NCBI GenBank assembly: GCA_017553245.1
Contig: JAFZMT010000197.1
Location: 1 to 5,951 of the forward strand
From: Methanomicrobium sp.
Lineage (GTDB): Archaea > Halobacteriota > Methanomicrobia > Methanomicrobiales > Methanomicrobiaceae
Direction of reading: 5' to 3'
Length of the DNA stretch: 5,951 nucleotides
This document shows positions 1 to 4,824 of this stretch, in pieces. A model generated the notes under the pieces. The model did not search any database, was not told the origin of the DNA, and worked only from the letters and a program-made list of their open reading frames with translations. Position 1 is the first letter of the stretch, and each line of letters opens with the position of its first letter. Made by a program: the position numbers and the translations under genes.

Positions 1-805
1 GCTTGAGTTTCAGCCCCGATTCGGGGATGACGGGGAAACCTCTCCATTCAACGTCGGTCGGCTCAAAGACCTCATAAAGCATCTTCATTGCCTTCTGATT
101 TCCGACCCTGTTCACAGCCCGCGGATAGGCATTCTCCACTTCCGTCCTTCCCTCTTTCGCCTGCTTGACAAGCATATACAGACCGAGAAGAATATCTTCG
201 GGCTCAAAACCGGCAACGACCTGCGGGACTTTGAAGCGCTCATACATCTCGTATCCCGTAACCACGCAGACGTGACCCGGGAGCATGAAACCGTCAATCT
301 TTGCCTCGCCCTGCTCAAGAAGGAACTTCATTGCCGGCGGCACAAACCTGTGCGAGCAGAGTATGCTGAAGTTATCCGGCGGATTCGTGAGGATTGTCGC
401 GGCAACCGTGGGCGCGGTGGTCTCAAATCCGACCGATATGAAGACAACCTCCTTATCGGGGCATTCTTTTGCGATCTCGACGGCTTTATGAACGCCCTGA
501 ACAACGCGGACGTCGCCGCCGCAGGTGTCCAGACTGCCGTTTGTCCCCGGCACACGCATCAGATCGCCGTAAGTAGCTATAATACAGCCTTTTGCCGCAA
601 GTTCGAGCGCCGCATCAATCTCCCCCTGCGGCGTTATGCACACGGGACAGCCGGGACCCATGACAATCTTAAGCCCCTTCGGCAGAATACTCCTCAGCCC
701 CGAACGTGCAATTGACGCCTCGTGAGTGCCGCAGATGTGCATAAATGTGTAATCGCGGTCAACTATCTCATCGAGTGCTTTTCTTATCTCCATTCCGCCT
801 GACAT
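1..805 (-). CDS. hypD: Hydrogenase maturation protein HypD, partial (C-terminus beyond left edge)
   Basis: HypD works with HypC (and HypE/HypF) in the cytoplasm as the scaffold on which the Fe(CN)2CO group of [NiFe] hydrogenases is assembled. I translated the minus strand from the ATG at 805 and obtained 268 uninterrupted residues running off the left edge. Family signatures are CGTHE (C25) and GPGCPVC (C53, C56). Their spacing matches the three functional cysteines of characterised HypD proteins (Thermococcus C38/C66/C69 as I recall). TYGDLMRVPG (78-87), GFETTAP (126-132) and a VVAGFEPEDIL stretch further on also fit. The C-terminal cysteines that bind the [4Fe-4S] cluster would lie outside the window; the family is usually about 350 residues or slightly more. 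The start at 805 is preferred over the in-frame ATG at 793, because only 805 has a plausible, weak purine-rich site (AGAGAT) upstream. The identification is firm; the start is less certain. Confidence 0.95.
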   Translation of the reverse strand, partial: MSGGMEIRKALDEIVDRDYTFMHICGTHEASIARSGLRSILPKGLKIVMGPGCPVCITPQGEIDAALELAAKGCIIATYGDLMRVPGTNGSLDTCGGDVRVVQGVHKAVEIAKECPDKEVVFISVGFETTAPTVAATILTNPPDNFSILCSHRFVPPAMKFLLEQGEAKIDGFMLPGHVCVVTGYEMYERFKVPQVVAGFEPEDILLGLYMLVKQAKEGRTEVENAYPRAVNRVGNQKAMKMLYEVFEPTDVEWRGFPVIPESGLKLK

Positions 806-821
806 TGTATCTCTGTATTTT

Positions 822-860
822 TTAGTTATATCTCTTTTAGGCTTTATCAGATTTATGAGT
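822..860 (-). promoter_or_regulatory. Candidate archaeal promoter region for hypD
   Basis: Read on the minus strand, this AT-rich stretch has two TATA-like hexamers. One is CATAAATC (about 851-858), which would give a leader of roughly 20 bases. The other is AGATATAAC (about 825-833), which would give an almost leaderless transcript starting near the ATG at 805. Both are inferred from the usual distance of about 26 bases between an archaeal TATA box and the transcription start. I cannot choose between them from sequence alone. Confidence 0.3.
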
Positions 861-897
861 GTCCAAAAGTGTCTGAGAATTGTCTGAGATCCGTCTG
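861..897. repeat. Helically phased GTCTG direct repeats upstream of hypD
   Basis: The plus strand carries GTCCA at 861 and GTCTG at 871, 882 and 893, so successive copies are 10, 11 and 11 bases apart. Two copies extend to an exact 9-mer, TGTCTGAGA, at 870-878 and 881-889. On the minus strand these read CAGAC and lie just upstream of the candidate hypD TATA boxes. The spacing of about one helical turn would place all copies on one DNA face. A regulatory role is inference. Confidence 0.5.
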
Positions 898-914
898 CCG
901 AATGCGGCTGAATC

Positions 915-941
915 TCTCTTTTAAAACTCTCCTTTAAGAGA
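915..941 (-). repeat. Inverted repeat just after the AP endonuclease gene
   Basis: The arms TCTCTT(TT)AAA at 915-925 and TTTAAGAGA at 933-941 can pair over nine base pairs with a two-base bulge and a seven-base loop. It begins seven bases past the stop codon of the AP endonuclease gene in the direction of transcription. It could mark the transcript end, but no long T-run follows on the minus strand, so calling it a terminator would be weak. Confidence 0.4.
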
Positions 942-947
942 CCTCTT

Positions 948-1721
948 TCAGAACTCCACCTCTATCGAGACGGGGCAGTGATCCGAACCGAAGATCTCGG
1001 GCATAACGGACGCGGACTTCACATTATCCTTCATGCTTTCGCTCACAAAGAAATAATCCAGACGCCAGCCGACATTTCTGTCACGTGCATGCGATTTCAT
1101 GTCCCACCACGTGTATCTGCCGGCACTTTCGTCAAACATCCTCAGAGTATCGATAAAACCGCTCCCGATAAGGTCGTCTATCCAGCGGCGTTCGACGGGC
1201 AGGAATCCGGATACGGTTGAGTTCTCTTTGGGTCTTGCAAGATCAATCTCTTTATGCGCCGTGTTGACATCGCCGCAGACGATAACGTTCTTTCCCGCAT
1301 CCGTGAGAGCCTTGAACTGCTTTAAGCATTCGGCATAAAATCTCAGCTTATAATCAAGGCGCTCGGGTGAGGCGCCGCCGTTGGGGAAATATATATTGTA
1401 GAGGTAAAAGTCGGGATACTCAAGCCGAAGAACGCGCCCTTCGCCGTCGAACTCGCCGATATTGAAGCCTCTCTCAACGGAAACAGGCTCGGTCTTCGAA
1501 AATGTTGCCACGCCGCTGTAGCCTTTTCTTTCGGCGGACGAAAAATATGAATAATAACCTTTAGGGTGGCGTATAGGCGCGGTCAGCTGGTCTTCATTGG
1601 CTTTTGTCTCCTGAACCGAGAGAATATCGGGGGAAACGGTGTTAATGAACTCCGAAAAACCTTTTTTGGCGCAGGCGCGGATGCCGTTGACATTCCATGA
1701 GATAAGTTTCATCAGGGTCAT
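948..1721 (-). CDS. xthA: Exonuclease III / AP endonuclease, Mth212-like
   Basis: Mg2+-dependent phosphodiesterase of the exonuclease III family, which cuts 5' to abasic sites in base-excision repair and usually has 3'-5' exonuclease activity. The 257 residues cover one complete endonuclease/exonuclease/phosphatase domain. Visible active-site residues are N10 (SWNVNG), E38 (QETK), Y111 with K125 further on, D151 and N153 (CGDVNTAH), W205, D222 (RLDYF) and D247-H248 (GSDHCP). Length and numbering coincide with my recollection of Methanothermobacter Mth212, a 257-residue DNA uridine endonuclease, so cleavage at dU is possible but unproven. This register supports the ATG at 1721; the ATG at 1712, giving MKLISWN, is the alternative, and neither has a clear ribosome site. 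The gene starts 45 bases after the DUF6508-like gene, so co-transcription is plausible. Confidence 0.95.
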   Translation of the reverse strand: MTLMKLISWNVNGIRACAKKGFSEFINTVSPDILSVQETKANEDQLTAPIRHPKGYYSYFSSAERKGYSGVATFSKTEPVSVERGFNIGEFDGEGRVLRLEYPDFYLYNIYFPNGGASPERLDYKLRFYAECLKQFKALTDAGKNVIVCGDVNTAHKEIDLARPKENSTVSGFLPVERRWIDDLIGSGFIDTLRMFDESAGRYTWWDMKSHARDRNVGWRLDYFFVSESMKDNVKSASVMPEIFGSDHCPVSIEVEF

Positions 1722-1749
1722 GATTATAATGTGGTATGCCGGTAAAATG

Positions 1750-1765
1750 TTATTGTCGGTAATAA
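1750..1765. repeat. Small perfect inverted repeat between the DUF6508-like gene and xthA
   Basis: TTATT (1750-1754) and AATAA (1761-1765) flank the six-base loop GTCGGT, immediately after the TAA stop of the upstream gene. The stem is all A/T and only five pairs long. It is recorded as visible structure in an otherwise featureless 45-base gap, with no strong claim of function. Confidence 0.3.
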
Positions 1766-1766
1766 G

Positions 1767-2186
1767 TTATGAATTGCCGTTTTCGGCAAGTCCGGCAAGA
1801 TACGGCTCTTTAAGTTCTTCAATCCGCTTAAAGATGGCAAACATATACCCCTTCGAGATGATATCGGCGATGTCCCCCGGAAACAGCCTGTCGATTCTCA
1901 CATGAACGGTCAGAATCTTGCGGATTGTCTCGACATCCGCCTCTTTAAGAAGCTCGCGGTGACCGAGGTGCGTCTCGGCAATACCCGTCCAGTCCTGCCA
2001 TCGCGTATTTATAAGCCAGTTATTGTAGTAAAGCACCATGAGGAAATCTTTAATCGCCTCACATCCTCCCGTTTTGGCTATCTCCTCGCCGTTTTCCGAG
2101 ATGATGCTTTGGCTCTCAAGGACATCGAGATATTTGAGAGCGGCATCAAAGTTCTCGGCTGTAAGTGCTTCTCCTTCCTGATTCAT
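1767..2186 (-). CDS. Small uncharacterised protein, probable DUF6508 family
   Basis: A 139-residue soluble protein with no signal peptide or membrane segment and no known catalytic motif. The C-terminal half contains NTRWQDWTGIAE (about 60-71), then ADVETIRKILTVHVRIDRL and a G-x-x-x-x-I-x-x-I-x-x-G pattern ending in FKRIEELK. This arrangement (aromatic-DW patch, 'tlrkllt.HvR.dRf', 'G.i..il.RL..L') resembles what I remember of DUF6508, whose function is unknown. I made no database check. The composition and codon use look like the neighbours, so it is probably a real gene rather than an antisense shadow. The ATG at 2186 is the only sensible start, but lacks a good Shine-Dalgarno site. It sits between cca (87-base gap) and the AP endonuclease gene (45-base gap) on the same strand. 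A role in nucleic-acid maintenance would be guilt by association only. Confidence 0.8.
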   Translation of the reverse strand: MNQEGEALTAENFDAALKYLDVLESQSIISENGEEIAKTGGCEAIKDFLMVLYYNNWLINTRWQDWTGIAETHLGHRELLKEADVETIRKILTVHVRIDRLFPGDIADIISKGYMFAIFKRIEELKEPYLAGLAENGNS

Positions 2187-2221
2187 AGGTTTATCTGTCT
2201 CTCTTAAATTGTCGCGGAAGA

Positions 2222-2247
2222 TTAAAAGTGTTTACGCATCACTTTAA
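2222..2247 (-). terminator. Possible transcript-end hairpin downstream of cca
   Basis: TTAAAAGTG (2222-2230) and CACTTTAA (2240-2247) form an eight-pair stem with one bulged A around a nine-base loop. In the minus-strand direction it begins 26 bases past the cca stop and ends in TTTTAATCTT, loosely like a hairpin plus T-rich end. The same TTTTAAT could instead be a TATA element for the DUF6508-like gene, which starts about 36 bases further on. Either reading is tentative. Confidence 0.3.
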
Positions 2248-2251
2248 TTAC

Positions 2252-2285
2252 TTCCAATTCCTTTCTGTTTCTTTCAATTTCTTTC
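2252..2285. repeat. Imperfect 14-bp direct repeat spanning the cca stop codon
   Basis: TTCCAATTCCTTTC at 2252-2265 and TTTCAATTTCTTTC at 2272-2285 match at 11 of 14 positions and are offset by 20 bases. The second copy contains the cca stop codon (TGA, complement at 2274-2276). This looks like a small local duplication around the gene end, and no function is claimed. Confidence 0.4.
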
Positions 2286-3647
2286 CAGAATCTTCACAAG
2301 CGGAGACTTCTCCTCAAAGAATTCCCCGAGGAATGCCGCAAATTCGTCGCGGTGGCACTCCGCGCCCGTAAATACCCCGTATTCCTTCACAACCGAGTTC
2401 TTGACGTGCTTTCCCAGTCCGCATTCGATAAAATCGCGGGACTTAAAAAGCGACATGACTGTGGGATACCTGCGCTTTACCTCGACATAGTATCGGCTGT
2501 CCCTGATATAGGGTCCGGACATCGTCTTACCGAGATGCTTTGCAATGAATCTCTCCGAGTTCTCACTCTCCCAAACCGGGGGTCCGATGCGTTTTTCAAC
2601 CGCGGGAAGGCTCTCCGTAAGCATCTCGAAGAGGATTATGCAGTTATCGTCCCCCATATACGAGTCGAAGCGGTTTATGCAAAAACCGTGCCGTTCGAGA
2701 AGTGCGGCGATTGAAACTTCGCTTCTCTTAAGCTGCGGCACAATGACGTCGGGAATAATCCCCGGCGTCTTAAAGACAATGCCGTAAAGAAAAGTCCCGC
2801 GCTCATTGAGTCTCGCCGCGAGTTCGTCCTTTGTTATCGGCAGAGCCGTTTTGCGGACAAAGAACTCCTTTGACGGATTCTTAAGGTAACCGCGTGCAAA
2901 CTCGCAGAACTCCGACATCCGCGTCTGAGTAAGTGAAGCGGCAACATTGCGCCGCGGGTCGGTCGGGTCGATAACGGTAAGGGGATCGTCAAACTCTTTC
3001 GCCTGATGCTTCTCCAAATCGATAACCAGCCCAGTATGCCAGTCTTCAGCCGCGGCTTTAAGACACCCGCGGAAACTGCCGTAATAACAGATGAAGATCT
3101 CGCAGAGATACCCCGCAAAGCCGCCCGTCATCTGATCCGAGCCGTAAACGCCGCACGCCTTAGAAAACATCTTTAAAAGCCGCACGTCATCGGTCTTATC
3201 CGCTATTCTGCCCCGCATATAGCGGGTGTGAAACGGCGTCCTGTCAACCGCGCTCTTAATCTTTGAGGCGTCCTCAACGGCATAACAGGGAACGAGGTCA
3301 ACGTCAAAGCCGCGTATGGCGGCGTTGAGGTAGGGGTGCTGGGCATATTTCTCGACGTAATCCCCGCCGAATGCCGCGGCAATCGATTTCGCAAGCGAAA
3401 GCCCCTTCTCTTCCAGTTCTTCGGGGGTAAGTTCGGGGGAAAAGAGCATGAATATGTCGAGATCCCTGTCGCCCGAGATCCATGTGTCGCGTGCGACCGA
3501 GCCGGTAACCATGCCCTTTGCGATGCCGCTTTCGTTGACGGCGCTCACAAGTTCATCGGCAAGACTGAGTATCTCCGCTTTTTCGCTCTCACTCGGGCGT
3601 ATTGCTTTAAGCACTTCCGTCTCGTATTCATTGAACCGCTGCGTCAT
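2274..3647 (-). CDS. cca: CCA-adding tRNA nucleotidyltransferase, archaeal class I
   Basis: Adds or repairs the 3'-terminal CCA of tRNAs using CTP and ATP, without a nucleic acid template. It is 457 residues from the preferred ATG, close to the usual archaeal length of about 440-460. The N-terminal nucleotidyltransferase fold shows GSVARDTW, then GDRDLDIF with the two metal-binding aspartates. These are D62 and D64 counted from ATG 3647 (D66 and D68 from the TTG below). The third carboxylate is in FDVDLVPCY about 50 residues later. RTPFHTRYM and the LLKMFSKACGVYGSDQMTGGF region are typical of the following central domain. The long C-terminal part corresponds to the tail and body domains that hold the tRNA elbow. 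An in-frame TTG at 3659 would overlap the end of thpR by 11 bases. I prefer ATG 3647, one base after the thpR stop, because it is a standard codon and family N-termini begin at this point. The arrangement implies translational coupling. Confidence 0.95.
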   Translation of the reverse strand: MTQRFNEYETEVLKAIRPSESEKAEILSLADELVSAVNESGIAKGMVTGSVARDTWISGDRDLDIFMLFSPELTPEELEEKGLSLAKSIAAAFGGDYVEKYAQHPYLNAAIRGFDVDLVPCYAVEDASKIKSAVDRTPFHTRYMRGRIADKTDDVRLLKMFSKACGVYGSDQMTGGFAGYLCEIFICYYGSFRGCLKAAAEDWHTGLVIDLEKHQAKEFDDPLTVIDPTDPRRNVAASLTQTRMSEFCEFARGYLKNPSKEFFVRKTALPITKDELAARLNERGTFLYGIVFKTPGIIPDVIVPQLKRSEVSIAALLERHGFCINRFDSYMGDDNCIILFEMLTESLPAVEKRIGPPVWESENSERFIAKHLGKTMSGPYIRDSRYYVEVKRRYPTVMSLFKSRDFIECGLGKHVKNSVVKEYGVFTGAECHRDEFAAFLGEFFEEKSPLVKILERN

Positions 3648-3648
3648 T

Positions 3649-4188
3649 TCAGAAGTCAACTCTCATTATATCGCTGTATATCGGACTTTTCGGGGTAAGC
3701 ACGCTCTTCTTTAAGGAAAAGCCCGTAATCTCAAACTCCGCAACATCCTCGTCGCGAAGATTTTTTATAATCGGCATCAGGGATGGGCGATACTCTTTGA
3801 TACGCGCGAGCGTCACATGTATCTTAAACTGCCGCTCTTCCTTCGGAATCCCTAAACCGGCAAGCGATTCCTCAATAATGCCGGCAAGTTCGGCTGATCT
3901 GCCCCCGTCGCTTCCGTTTACCCAGACGACACGCGGCGACTTCGGGCTGTTGAACGAGATTCCGTGAAGGCGCATCCTGTAGGGGTCGAATTTGACTTCC
4001 GAGAGGCGCTCTTCGATTTTCTTGAGTTTAACGGCATCGACCTCGCCGATAAACTTCAGGGTAATGTGCGACAAATCTGGATCCACGGGGTTTAACCTTG
4101 CATCCGACTGCATAAGGCTCTTTTCGTATGCCAAGAGACTCCTCTTTACCTCCGCAGGCAGTTCCGCCGCAACAAATACCCTTGTCAT
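3649..4188 (-). CDS. thpR: RNA 2',3'-cyclic phosphodiesterase (2'-5' RNA ligase family)
   Basis: A 2H-phosphoesterase of the ThpR/LigT family. These proteins hydrolyse 2',3'-cyclic phosphates at RNA ends to 2'-phosphates and can join tRNA halves through 2'-5' bonds in vitro. The 179 residues match the usual length. Both catalytic HxT motifs are present: H41-T43 in LSHITLKF and H124-T126 in IHVTLARI. The start MTRVFVAAELP and the central PRVVWV strand are also typical. All residues expected for activity are visible. The ATG at 4188 fits the family N-terminus exactly but has no Shine-Dalgarno site, suggesting a short leader. It is the first gene of the minus-strand cluster and ends one base before cca. 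The two are also near neighbours in other archaea as I recall (Pyrococcus PH0099 and PH0101), consistent with a shared job on tRNA 3' ends. Confidence 0.93.
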   Translation of the reverse strand: MTRVFVAAELPAEVKRSLLAYEKSLMQSDARLNPVDPDLSHITLKFIGEVDAVKLKKIEERLSEVKFDPYRMRLHGISFNSPKSPRVVWVNGSDGGRSAELAGIIEESLAGLGIPKEERQFKIHVTLARIKEYRPSLMPIIKNLRDEDVAEFEITGFSLKKSVLTPKSPIYSDIMRVDF

Positions 4189-4221
4189 CGCTGATTCGTT
4201 AATATCTTGGCGCCGAAACAG

Positions 4222-4230
4222 AATAAATTC
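4222..4230 (-). promoter_or_regulatory. Candidate TATA box for thpR-cca
   Basis: On the minus strand this reads GAATTTATT, a fair archaeal TATA-like element, with A/G-rich sequence (GGATA) just upstream where a BRE would sit. With the usual spacing of about 26 bases, transcription would start near 4200, leaving a leader of about 12 bases. That agrees with the missing ribosome binding site. Confidence 0.35.
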
Positions 4231-4266
4231 TATCCTGTATCATCTGTCCCGAATCAGTCCCGCCAC

Positions 4267-4332
4267 CTGTCTGTTACCTCACTATCCCTTCCCCGTTACT
4301 TCCCTGTTACTTCTCTATCACTTCCCTGCTGT
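4267..4332. repeat. Degenerate 11-bp pyrimidine-rich tandem repeat
   Basis: Six consecutive 11-base units can be laid out without gaps: CTGTCTGTTAC, CTCACTATCCC, TTCCCCGTTAC, TTCCCTGTTAC, TTCTCTATCAC and TTCCCTGCTGT. The consensus is near TTCCCTGTTAC. There is also a higher-order period of 33: the 24 bases from 4273 match those from 4306 at 19 positions. Pyrimidine bias without clear periodicity continues to about 4380. The complementary strand is a polypurine tract with GGGAAGTAAC cores. It lies upstream of the candidate thpR promoter. Confidence 0.65.
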
Positions 4333-4448
4333 CTCTCCCCCGCACCCATCACCCCATTATCCCTCTCAGACTGCCCATCCTATGCTTTAACATAACTCCG
4401 CACCGCGGCGACAAATAAATTATACTTTACTTAAAAACAAACAATTTT

Positions 4449-4465
4449 TAATTATATTTATAGTC
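4449..4465 (+). promoter_or_regulatory. Candidate TATA box for nrdH-nrdD
   Basis: The stretch TAATTATATTTATAG lies at the end of an A/T-rich run and is the best match to an archaeal TATA box (TTTATA-like) in the region. It predicts a start near 4485-4490 and a leader of about 60 bases. A second possible box, TTTTATTA at 4496-4503, would give a leader of only about 25 bases. Confidence 0.4.
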
Positions 4466-4477
4466 CGATATATGTCG
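4466..4477. promoter_or_regulatory. Near-palindrome next to the nrdH TATA box, possible operator
   Basis: CGATATATGTCG is palindromic except for one mismatched pair (10 of 12 positions symmetric) and directly follows the best TATA-like element. A regulator bound there would block transcription initiation. Such short near-palindromes occur by chance in AT-rich DNA, so this is only a candidate. Confidence 0.25.
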
Positions 4478-4536
4478 CATACCTAATAAACAAATTTTAT
4501 TACTCTCTCAATCTAAACAATCATACAATCACCCTT

Positions 4537-4543
4537 GGGGGAT
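4537..4543 (+). promoter_or_regulatory. Ribosome binding site for nrdH (supports GTG start)
   Basis: GGGGGAT ends five bases before GTG 4549. It is the only purine-rich, SD-like sequence near the gene, and supports the non-ATG start. Part of it can pair with AATCACCC at 4527-4534 in a small hairpin. Confidence 0.5.
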
Positions 4544-4548
4544 TTCTT

Positions 4549-4821
4549 GTGTCTGATAGTCCAAAAATAACAGTATATTCCTTGGAAGTTTGTCCAAACT
4601 GCGAAAAACTGAAGAATTTTTTGAAAAGTCATGATGTGGCATACGATGAGCTTGACATGGCATCTCCTGAAAATATGACCGAACTGAGAATGAACAACGT
4701 CTTTGTAAGAGAAGCGCCCGTCCTTCAAATCGGAGATGATGAGTTTCTGACATCCCGCGACCTCTTCAGCGGCGGTCAGCTTCGCGAAGACGAGATCCTT
4801 GCACATTGCAAAGGGGACTGA
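4549..4821 (+). CDS. nrdH: Glutaredoxin-like redoxin, probable NrdH partner of NrdD
   Basis: A 90-residue thioredoxin-fold protein that exchanges disulfides through a CxxC pair. The first strand, KITVYS, leads to VCPNC with C15 and C18 at the start of the first helix. EAPVL contains P57, the expected cis-proline of the substrate groove, followed by a short beta-hairpin (LQIGDDEF) and a last helix. There is no signal peptide, so it is cytoplasmic. The start is GTG, with an SD-like GGGGGAT upstream; no in-frame ATG precedes it. It ends three bases before nrdD. In methanogens a redoxin of this type has been reported as electron donor to class III reductase (Methanosarcina barkeri, with a ferredoxin:disulfide reductase), so supplying reducing equivalents to NrdD is the likely role. 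The fold is firm. The symbol rests on context, and a general glutaredoxin-like protein is the alternative. Confidence 0.88.
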   Translation: MSDSPKITVYSLEVCPNCEKLKNFLKSHDVAYDELDMASPENMTELRMNNVFVREAPVLQIGDDEFLTSRDLFSGGQLREDEILAHCKGD

Positions 4822-4824
4822 TTG

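Larger units (their letters stand above)
4189..4548. other. Divergent intergenic region between thpR and nrdH
   Basis: 360 bases with no supported gene. The part next to thpR (to about 4390) is strongly pyrimidine-rich on the plus strand and contains an 11-bp-periodic tandem repeat. The part next to nrdH (about 4390-4530) is very AT-rich, unlike the roughly 50% GC genes around it, and holds several TATA-like sequences. It must contain promoters for both the thpR-cca unit and the nrdH-nrdD unit, since these are transcribed away from each other. Confidence 0.85.

Noticed and set aside
272..715. Open frames on the plus strand at 272-715 and 285-491, and minus frames at 112-318 and 328-555
   Set aside because: They lie within or antisense to hypD, whose own frame is open throughout with strong family motifs. 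Their translations are arginine- and serine-rich without recognisable domains, typical of shadows in GC-rich codon positions.
3648..3659. TTG at 3659 as the cca start
   Set aside because: It is possible, with GAGAG directly abutting it, but that spacing is too short for an SD site. The ATG at 3647 gives the usual family N-terminus.
4267..4390. CRISPR-like array
   Set aside because: The repeats are contiguous 11-base degenerate units with no conserved longer repeat and no unique spacers, and no cas gene is nearby.
4207..4395. Plus-strand open frame with a repetitive VTSLSLP-type peptide
   Set aside because: The peptide repeat simply reflects the 11/33-bp pyrimidine repeat in DNA. There is no SD site, it overlaps the candidate thpR promoter, and the composition is unlike the neighbouring genes.
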